From: Actinomycetota bacterium | GTDB lineage: Bacteria > Actinomycetota > Actinomycetes > Actinomycetales > Microbacteriaceae | Assembly: GCA_016870695.1 (NCBI GenBank) | Contig: VGAV01000082.1 | Location: 1 to 8,422, forward strand | Length of the DNA stretch: 8,422 nucleotides | Reading direction: 5' to 3' | In this document: positions 1-5,121 of the stretch, piece after piece | Numbering within the stretch: the stretch's first letter is position 1 | How the letters are laid out: each line of letters begins with the position of its first letter | Notes under the pieces: generated by a model | Seen by the model: the letters and a program-made list of their open reading frames with translations, nothing else | What the model was told of the DNA's origin: nothing | Databases searched by the model: none | Program-made: the position numbers and the translations under genes

Positions 1-692
1 CCGCCCCCTCCGCTGCAACGTCCCGGTCGACGTCGCCGTGGCTGTGGATCCTCGCCGGCACCGCGGCCGCCGTGGTCGTGGCCGTCGTCGCCGTCGCGGC
101 CCGACCGTCACCGGCACCCGCGGGCGAGACGGCCCCGACCCCGTCTGTCGTCGCCCCCGCGGCATCCGTCCCCCCGCCCTCGCCGGTCACGTCGGCGACC
201 GCAGCGTCCTCCGCCCCGCCGCCGACGACGGTCGCACTCCCGGAGCTGCGCGGTCTGCCGCTCGCCGAGGCCGTCGCCCTCCTGGGGCGTCTCGGCCTCC
301 AGCCGGGGACCGTCGCCGCCGTGGACGGCACGGACGCCGCCGACACGATCCTCCAGACGGGCGCCGCGGCGGGGGCGGCCCTCGCTCCCGGCACCCCCGT
401 CGACCTCACCGTCGCGAGCGGCTGGAACGCCGTCCCCGGGACCGTCGGGCTGCAGGAGCGCGACGCCGTCGAACGCGTGTCGGCGGCCGGTCTCACCCCC
501 GTCGTCGTCCGCGAACCGCATGCCGGCATCGTCGGCACGGTGGTCGGGACGGATGCCGCCGCCTCCCCCCGGCTCGCCCTCGGCAGCCCCGTGGTGCTCA
601 CCGTCGCCACGGCGCCGACGCCCGCCCCGACCGCCACCCCCACGGGCGGACCGACGCCCACCGCGACGCCGACGCCGGGGGCGACACCGTGA
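1..692 (+). CDS. PASTA-domain membrane protein, C-terminal part (probable Ser/Thr kinase)
   Basis: The frame is open at the left edge (first full codon at base 3) and ends at TGA 690-692, giving 229 visible residues. Visible residues about 13-34 (PWLWILAG then an Ala/Val-rich run) form one transmembrane helix. A Pro/Ala/Ser/Thr-rich linker follows, then two PASTA-type repeats at about 77-139 (starts VALPELRGLPLAEAV) and 144-206 (starts VPGTVGLQERDAVERV). Each repeat has the usual xPxxxGLxxxxAxxxLxxxGL opening and ends in a VxLTVA strand. The tail is a Pro/Thr repeat. In actinobacteria the order TM helix, linker, PASTA repeats is typical of PknB-type Ser/Thr kinases, where PASTA repeats bind peptidoglycan fragments or lipid II outside the cell. 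The kinase domain would lie left of the window and is not seen, so another PASTA protein is possible. Two repeats is fewer than the four of mycobacterial PknB. Its own terminator-like hairpin suggests it is not part of the pst operon. Confidence 0.82.
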   Translation, partial: APSAATSRSTSPWLWILAGTAAAVVVAVVAVAARPSPAPAGETAPTPSVVAPAASVPPPSPVTSATAASSAPPPTTVALPELRGLPLAEAVALLGRLGLQPGTVAAVDGTDAADTILQTGAAAGAALAPGTPVDLTVASGWNAVPGTVGLQERDAVERVSAAGLTPVVVREPHAGIVGTVVGTDAAASPRLALGSPVVLTVATAPTPAPTATPTGGPTPTATPTPGATP

Positions 693-706
693 CGTGCCTC
701 GATCAT

Positions 707-723
707 GGACGGGTCAGCCGTCC
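707..723 (+). terminator. Small GC hairpin after the PASTA gene
   Basis: GGACGG (707-712) and CCGTCC (718-723) form a perfect 6-bp stem with a 5-nt loop, beginning 15 nt after the stop codon. Only TT follows, with no U-tract, so an intrinsic terminator is a guess. GC-rich actinobacterial terminators often lack a U-tract, but a 6-bp stem is easily found by chance in such DNA. Confidence 0.3.
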
Positions 724-733
724 TTCGCGCCCC

Positions 734-775
734 GGTCGTCCGGCGTTCACCTTCCGCCCCCACGATGACCAGGAT
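734..775 (+). promoter_or_regulatory. Candidate PHO box and promoter for the pst operon
   Basis: Two adjacent 11-nt units, GGTCGTCCGGC (734-744) and GTTCACCTTCC (745-755), resemble the direct-repeat PHO box bound by actinobacterial PhoP-type regulators (Streptomyces unit roughly G[G/T]TCAYYY[R/C]G). The first unit deviates at one core position (G for A). The second matches GTTCACC perfectly but is weak in its last positions. A weak promoter can be placed over it: TTCACC (746-751) as -35, an 18-nt spacer and CAGGAT (770-775) as -10, which would start transcription near 782. A box overlapping the -35 is the usual arrangement for phosphate-starvation activation. The site lies about 110 nt before pstC, in the right place, but the match was made by eye. 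Confidence 0.5.
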
Positions 776-817
776 CCGGTCGGAACCCGCCGCCGGTCGC
801 TCTGCTCAGGACACCCG

Positions 818-871
818 ATGAGTCGATTCCTCCGCGCTGTCGCGCGCCCCAGCACCGGCGTGCGCGCGTGA
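818..871 (+). CDS. Possible 17-codon leader ORF coupled to pstC
   Basis: ATG 818 opens a short frame encoding MSRFLRAVARPSTGVRA, with four arginines, and ends at TGA 869-871. AGGA at 808-811 lies 6 nt before the ATG, the same spacing as the Shine-Dalgarno (SD) sites used by pstS and the 855-residue gene. The stop overlaps the pstC start as GTGA (868-871), which is the classic layout for translational coupling. The pstC GTG has no recognisable Shine-Dalgarno of its own, which makes coupling attractive. The peptide has no recognised function. It could be a chance frame, and pstC could instead be leaderless. Confidence 0.42.
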   Translation: MSRFLRAVARPSTGVRA

Positions 872-1923
872 CCCCCGCCGGCTCCGACGACCTCACGCAG
901 GTCCTCTTCGCCCGCGACGAGGTCGCGCCGGATGAGGCGCCCCCCGCCGCGCCCGCGCGCCGCTCGCTGGTCTCCCGCCGCCCGCTCGGCGACACCGTCT
1001 TCCGCACGACGGCGTTCGCCGCCGGCGGCATCACCGTGGCGATCATGCTCGCCGTCGGCTTCTTCCTCACCCTCCGCGGGGGCGACGCCCTCTCCGTCGC
1101 CGGTCCGTCCTTCCTCACCACGCAGGAGTGGTCGCCCGAGACGCGCACGTTCGGCATCGCCGCGATCCTGGCCGGCACCGTCACCATCGCGCTCGTCGCC
1201 ATGACCTTCTCGGTCCCGCTGGCGATGGGGACCGCGCTCCTCATCTCGGAGGTCGTGCCGCCGCGCGTCCGGACGCTGCTCGTCTCGCTGGTCGACCTCA
1301 TGGCCGCCGTGCCCAGCGTCGTCTACGGCCTGTGGGGACTGTTCTTCCTTCAGCAGAACGTCATCCCGGTCGCGCAGTGGATCTCGCACTACTTCGGGTG
1401 GATCCCCGTCCTCGCCGTCACCGACTCCGACGGCACCCCGCTCACCGACGCGAGCCAGTTCACGTCCTCGGCGTTCATCGCCGGGATGGTGGTGGCCCTC
1501 ATGGTCGCGCCGACCCAGACCTCGGTCATGCGCGAGGCCTTCTCGCAGGCGCCCGTGGGCGAGCGCGAGGGGGCGCTGGCGCTGGGGTCGACGCGGTGGG
1601 GGATGATCCGCACCGTCGTGCTCCCGTTCGGCCGGGGCGGCATCATCGGCGGCACGATGCTGGGGCTCGGCCGCGCCCTGGGCGAGACGATCGCGGTGTA
1701 CCTGATCATCTCGCCGATCTTCACGATCAACACCGAGGTGCTCAAGACCGGCAGCAACTCCGTGTCGGCCCTCATCGCGCTGCGCTACGGCGAGGCCAGC
1801 GAGTTCGGCCTGTCGGCCCTCATGGCCGCGGGGCTCGCCCTGTTCCTGATCACGCTCGTGATCAACTTCACCGCGTCCTCGATCGTCGCGCGATCGCGCT
1901 CGGGCGCCCAGAGCGAGGGATGA
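868..1923 (+). CDS. pstC: Phosphate ABC transporter permease PstC
   Basis: This 351-residue inner-membrane permease is one half of the channel of the high-affinity phosphate importer, working with PstA, the ATPase PstB and a binding protein. After a ~45-residue cytoplasmic N-terminus, six hydrophobic segments are visible at about 47-70, 97-127, 136-160, 205-222, 260-285 and 316-341. The ABC-permease coupling loop (EAA motif) is clear at 234-253, EGALALGSTRWGMIRTVVLP, followed by GRALGETIAVYL, typical of PstC. An outward loop between helices 3 and 4 (about 165-204) is longer than in a minimal permease. GTG 868 is chosen because the frame has a stop at 766-768 and no ATG, GTG or TTG in between. 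It has no good SD and overlaps a short upstream ORF. The stop is 1 nt before pstA. Length and motifs agree with the family. Confidence 0.93.
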   Translation: MTPAGSDDLTQVLFARDEVAPDEAPPAAPARRSLVSRRPLGDTVFRTTAFAAGGITVAIMLAVGFFLTLRGGDALSVAGPSFLTTQEWSPETRTFGIAAILAGTVTIALVAMTFSVPLAMGTALLISEVVPPRVRTLLVSLVDLMAAVPSVVYGLWGLFFLQQNVIPVAQWISHYFGWIPVLAVTDSDGTPLTDASQFTSSAFIAGMVVALMVAPTQTSVMREAFSQAPVGEREGALALGSTRWGMIRTVVLPFGRGGIIGGTMLGLGRALGETIAVYLIISPIFTINTEVLKTGSNSVSALIALRYGEASEFGLSALMAAGLALFLITLVINFTASSIVARSRSGAQSEG

Positions 1924-1924
1924 C

Positions 1925-3262
1925 ATGTCGATCGACGACACGATGACCGCCATCGTCGGCGCCGCTCCCGCGCCGCGGGGGACGGGGACCATGGATGCCA
2001 CGGCCTCCGCCGACGCCGTCGCGCTCGCGCGCACGTTCCGGCCCGTCGCGACGGACGAGCCCATCGGCCCCCGCCGGCGGATGAGCGGAGCCACCGCCGA
2101 GGACGCCTTCAACCTGACCGGTGCCCTGGGCGCCGCGGTCGCCGTCGCGACCCTGCTGTTCGGGTGGTTCACCCCGATGACCGGCGCCGTGGGCTGGGCC
2201 GTGGTGACGTACCTGCTGTTCGTCGTCGTGTACGCGCTCCTCGTGGCGCTGCGGGCGACGGGGCAGGAGGTCACCGACCGCGTCATGACGGCGCTCCTCT
2301 ACAGCGCGGCGGCCCTGCTCATCGCCGCCCTGGTGTTCGTCGTGTGCTTCGCGGTGTTCCGCGGACTGCCCGCGCTGCTGAACCTCAACTCGTTCGTGCA
2401 GACCATGGAGCCCGCGGGCCCGCTCGACCCGCTGAGCGTCGGCGGCATCGCCCACGCGATCGTCGGAACGCTCATCCAGATCTCCATCGCCCTGTCGATC
2501 ACGGTGCCGCTCGGCATCGCCACCGCCGTCTTCATGAACGAGATCGGCGGGCGCTTCGCCCGGTTCGTGCGGACGATCTCGGATGCCATGACGGCACTGC
2601 CCTCCATCGTCGCCGGCCTGTTCGTGTACTCCGCCGTCATCCAGCTCATCACCCACGAGCGCTCCGGGTTCGCGGCATCCCTCGCCATCACCGTCATGAT
2701 GCTGCCCATCGTGATCCGCGCGTCCGACGTCGTCCTGCGCCTGGTGCCGGGCAACCTGCGGGAGGCCTCCTACGCGCTGGGGTCGTCGCGCTGGCGGACG
2801 GTCTGGCACGTGGTGCTGCCCACCGCCCGCTCCGGACTCGTGACCGCCGTCATCCTCGGCACGGCGCGCGGCATCGGCGAGACGTCGCCCGTGCTGCTCA
2901 CCTCCGGCGTGACCGCGGTGATGAACCTGAACCCGTTCTCGGGACCGATGATCTCGCTGCCGCTGCAGGTGTTCGACTTCGTCAAGTCGCCGGAGCCGAA
3001 CATGATCGCCCGCGGCTTCGGCGCGGCGGCGACGCTCATCCTCCTCGTGCTTCTGCTGTTCATCGTCGCCCGCGTCATCGGCGGCAAGGGCCCGGGGCAG
3101 CTGAGCGCCCGGCAGCGCCGCGCCCGCGCGACCCGCTCCCGCGACGACCTCCTCCGCATCGAGGGCCGGCGCTCCGCCGCCGCCCTCGCCGCCCCCGACC
3201 CCTCCTCCGCCCCCGACACCCGCGCCGTCCCCGCGACGCCCCCGACGAAGGACCTGCCGTGA
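1925..3262 (+). CDS. pstA: Phosphate ABC transporter permease PstA, extended
   Basis: This is the second channel subunit of the phosphate importer, 445 residues against the usual ~280-310. The core is PstA: GTLIQISIALSITVPLGIA, then the coupling loop at 280-299, EASYALGSSRWRTVWHVVLP, then GTARGIGETSPVLLTSG, all characteristic. Two additions stand out. The N-terminus has a ~60-residue polar stretch and two extra hydrophobic helices (about 64-83 and 88-110) before the core, so about eight helices in all. The C-terminus has a ~50-residue Arg-rich then Ala/Pro-rich cytoplasmic tail. ATG 1925 is preceded by GAGGGA (1915-1920), a good SD inside the end of pstC, so the long N-terminus is likely real; an internal ATG at 1991 is the main alternative. 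Its stop overlaps the pstS start (GTGA). Confidence 0.93.
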   Translation: MSIDDTMTAIVGAAPAPRGTGTMDATASADAVALARTFRPVATDEPIGPRRRMSGATAEDAFNLTGALGAAVAVATLLFGWFTPMTGAVGWAVVTYLLFVVVYALLVALRATGQEVTDRVMTALLYSAAALLIAALVFVVCFAVFRGLPALLNLNSFVQTMEPAGPLDPLSVGGIAHAIVGTLIQISIALSITVPLGIATAVFMNEIGGRFARFVRTISDAMTALPSIVAGLFVYSAVIQLITHERSGFAASLAITVMMLPIVIRASDVVLRLVPGNLREASYALGSSRWRTVWHVVLPTARSGLVTAVILGTARGIGETSPVLLTSGVTAVMNLNPFSGPMISLPLQVFDFVKSPEPNMIARGFGAAATLILLVLLLFIVARVIGGKGPGQLSARQRRARATRSRDDLLRIEGRRSAAALAAPDPSSAPDTRAVPATPPTKDLP

Positions 3263-4902
3263 TCCGCCGCTTCCGCTCTCTCCTGGCGGCCTCCGCCGTC
3301 GCGCTCCTGGTGGTCACCGGGTTCGTCTCGTCCTCGGGCGTGCCCGCGCGCGCCGACTCCTGGGCCCCGATCTCGGGCACCGGTTCGACCTGGTCGCAGA
3401 ACGCGCTCGACCAGTGGCGGCGCAACGTCGGCGAGAACTACGGCATGACCGTGAACTACTCGGGCGTCGGCTCCTCGGCCGGCCGCCGCGACTTCATCAA
3501 CGGCACCGTCGACTTCGCGATCAGCGAGATCCCGTTCCAGTCCCGCCCCGAGGACGGGTCGCAGCCCGAGACGCCCCGCTCGGGCTACGCGTACATGCCG
3601 ATCGTCGCCGGCGGCACCGCGTTCATGTACAACCTGAAGATCGGCGGCAAGCGCGTCACGAACCTCCGCCTGTCCGGCGCGGTCGTGACGAAGATCTTCG
3701 CCGGTGCGATCACCAAGTGGAACGACCCTGCCATCCAGGCCGACAACCCCGGGCTCGCCATGCCCGACCGGGCGATCGTCCCGGTGGTCCGCTCGGACGG
3801 CTCCGGCTCGTCCGCGCAGTTCACGCTGTGGATGTCGAAGCAGCACGGCGACATCTGGACCCGCGGCATGACCTCGCAGTTCCCGACCCCGGCCAACGGC
3901 AAGGCGCAGAACGGCTCGCTCGGCGTCGCCGGGTACGTCAGCCAGGACTACGGCGAGGGGGCCATCACCTACGTCGAGTACTCCTACGCGGTCAAGTCGG
4001 GCTTCCCCGTCGCCAAGGTGCTGAACGCCGCCGGCTACTACATCGAGCCGACCGCGCCGTCGGTCGCCGTCGCGCTCATGCAGGCCCAGATCAACACGGA
4101 TGCCAACTCGCCCGACTACCTCACGCAGATCCTCGACGGCGTCTACAACAACGGCGACAAGCGCACCTACCCGCTCTCGAGCTACTCGTACCTGATCGTC
4201 CCGACGCAGGTCGCGGGGATCTTCACGGCCGAGAAGGGCCGCACGCTGGGCGAGTTCGCCGAATACGTCCTGTGCGAGGGGCAGCAGTCGGCGACGGCCC
4301 TGGGGTACTCGCCCCTGCCGATGAACCTCGTCATGGCCGGGTCCGAGCAGCTCAAGCGCATCCCGGGCGCGAACGCCAACGGGATCGACATCAACAAGTG
4401 CAACAACCCCACGTTCAAACCCGGCGACTCGCCCTCGAGCAACCAGCTCGCCGTCTCGGCGCCGCAGCCCGCGGAGTGCGACAAGGTCGGACCCGACCAG
4501 TGCACGTCGGGCACGGCGGGCTCCGCCGGCACCGACACCGCCGTCACCGGCTCCGGCGCGGGCGGATCCTCCGCCGAGGCCGCCGCGGCCGGCGGCGGGG
4601 GCGCCGCCGCGAGCGCGGGAGGCGGGGCGGCAGCGACCGGCGGTACCGCCGCCGGCGCGGCGGACACCGGGGGAGCGGCATCCACGTCCGACGCCGTCTT
4701 CGACGCGAACGGCAACCTCGTCTCGGGGAGCGCGGGCGGGGCGACCTCCGTCGTCGCGGCCTCGACCCCGTACACCCTCGCCGACGACGGGTGGAAGGCG
4801 CCGCAGTGGCTGATGCTGGCCGGTGCGGTCCTGCTGCTGGGGGCGATCGTCGTGCCCCCACTCACCTCCCGCCGCCTGCGCAGCGGATCCCGGCGGAGCT
4901 GA
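3259..4902 (+). CDS. pstS: Phosphate-binding protein PstS with C-terminal membrane anchor
   Basis: This 547-residue exported protein captures phosphate and delivers it to PstC/PstA. Start GTG 3259 has AAGGA (3248-3252) 6 nt upstream and overlaps the pstA stop by 4 nt. A signal peptide runs to about A32 (PARA then DSW), with no cysteine, so it is not a classical lipoprotein. PstS hallmarks are SGTGSTWSQNALDQW (39-53), a GVGSSAGRRDF segment, KIFAGAITKWNDPAI (145-159) and the phosphate loop RSDGSGSS (178-185). Four cysteines sit at 339, 381, 407 and 415. From about 415 to 500 the chain is a Gly/Ala/Ser/Thr low-complexity linker. It ends in a hydrophobic helix at about 517-535 and an Arg-rich tail (RRLRSGSRRS). 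The tail therefore looks like a stop-transfer anchor replacing the lipid anchor. Its place after pstA, not before pstC, differs from the common pstSCAB order. Family assignment is firm; the anchor is inferred from hydrophobicity. Confidence 0.93.
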   Translation: MIRRFRSLLAASAVALLVVTGFVSSSGVPARADSWAPISGTGSTWSQNALDQWRRNVGENYGMTVNYSGVGSSAGRRDFINGTVDFAISEIPFQSRPEDGSQPETPRSGYAYMPIVAGGTAFMYNLKIGGKRVTNLRLSGAVVTKIFAGAITKWNDPAIQADNPGLAMPDRAIVPVVRSDGSGSSAQFTLWMSKQHGDIWTRGMTSQFPTPANGKAQNGSLGVAGYVSQDYGEGAITYVEYSYAVKSGFPVAKVLNAAGYYIEPTAPSVAVALMQAQINTDANSPDYLTQILDGVYNNGDKRTYPLSSYSYLIVPTQVAGIFTAEKGRTLGEFAEYVLCEGQQSATALGYSPLPMNLVMAGSEQLKRIPGANANGIDINKCNNPTFKPGDSPSSNQLAVSAPQPAECDKVGPDQCTSGTAGSAGTDTAVTGSGAGGSSAEAAAAGGGGAAASAGGGAAATGGTAAGAADTGGAASTSDAVFDANGNLVSGSAGGATSVVAASTPYTLADDGWKAPQWLMLAGAVLLLGAIVVPPLTSRRLRSGSRRS

Positions 4903-4942
4903 CCGCGCCCCCTGGCCCCGCCCTCCCGTCGACGGCCGCCGT

Positions 4943-4967
4943 CGCGGTCCGCTGCCCGCGGACCGCG
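4943..4967 (+). terminator. Strong GC hairpin after pstS
   Basis: CGCGGTCCGC (4943-4952) and GCGGACCGCG (4958-4967) make a perfect 10-bp stem with a 5-nt loop, 40 nt after the pstS stop. No U-tract follows; the next bases are GC-rich and then GGAAAACACC. It is the best candidate for ending or attenuating transcription of pstCAS. Its right arm overlaps a smaller alternative stem, CGCGG (4964-4968) with CCGCG (4974-4978), so the two could compete. Confidence 0.45.
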
Positions 4968-5015
4968 GCTCGGCCGCGCCGGAAAACACCAGATCAAAAA
5001 CCCTATCGGCGGTGC

Positions 5016-5052
5016 CATGAACGTTCTCGACCTCGTTGGTCGACCGTTCATG
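5016..5052 (+). repeat. Interrupted inverted repeat of GTTCATG upstream of the 855-residue gene
   Basis: CATGAACG (5016-5023) and CGTTCATG (5045-5052) are perfect 8-bp inverted copies. Inside them TCGACC (5027-5032) pairs with GGTCGA (5038-5043) around a TCGTT loop, separated from the outer stem by 3 nt on one side and 1 nt on the other. It can act as an RNA hairpin or as a two-site operator. GTT also recurs at 5023, 5035 and 5046, a 12/11-nt spacing like PHO-box units, and GTTCAT fits the PHO-box core. An ORF of 12 codons (ATG 5017 to TGA 5053-5055) happens to span the whole element. It lies 70 nt before the GTG start of the next gene. Confidence 0.55.
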
Positions 5053-5078
5053 TGATCGTCACGACCCGCCCTTACTTT
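5046..5078 (+). promoter_or_regulatory. Tentative promoter for the 855-residue gene
   Basis: TACTTT (5073-5078) is a plausible -10 with the key TA and final T, and lies in a locally AT-richer patch. The best upstream hexamer is TTCATG (5047-5052), inside the right arm of the inverted repeat, but the 20-nt spacing is long. A poor -35 overlapped by a regulator site would fit an activated promoter. The evidence is weak. Confidence 0.25.
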
Positions 5079-5111
5079 CATCGCTGTCGGCACCCCGTGC
5101 CGCTCGAACCT

Positions 5112-5115
5112 GGAG
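5112..5115 (+). promoter_or_regulatory. Ribosome binding site that selects GTG 5122
   Basis: GGAG abuts an ATG at 5116, which is too close for initiation, but lies exactly 6 nt before the in-frame GTG at 5122. This matches the 6-nt spacing seen for pstS and for the pstC leader ORF. The GTG is therefore taken as the start, which removes two residues from the longest frame. Confidence 0.6.
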
Positions 5116-5121
5116 ATGTCC

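Noticed and set aside
38..871. 277-codon + strand frame over the PASTA gene and the intergenic region
   Set aside because: The PASTA repeats are in the other frame and this translation is an Arg-rich shadow. Only its last 17 codons (818-871), with their own SD, are kept as a possible leader ORF.
703..2286. 527-codon open frame on the minus strand across the pst promoter and pstC
   Set aside because: It opposes clear PstC and PstA coding, its translation is mostly Arg/Asp/Gly/His-rich low complexity, and such antisense frames are expected in DNA with G/C-biased third positions.
3259..3300. Twin-arginine signal in PstS (residues RRF near the start)
   Set aside because: The arginine pair is followed immediately by F and then R, not the S/T-R-R-x-F-L-K pattern; an ordinary Sec signal peptide fits better.
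4510..4690. Repetitive GC-rich DNA as a possible non-coding repeat or frameshifted region
   Set aside because: It reads in frame as a Gly/Ala/Ser linker between the PstS domain and its anchor helix, so no separate repeat element is needed.
2770..4989. 739-codon minus-strand open frame opposite pstA/pstS
   Set aside because: Same reason: a codon-bias shadow of pstS, with no recognisable domain or start signal.
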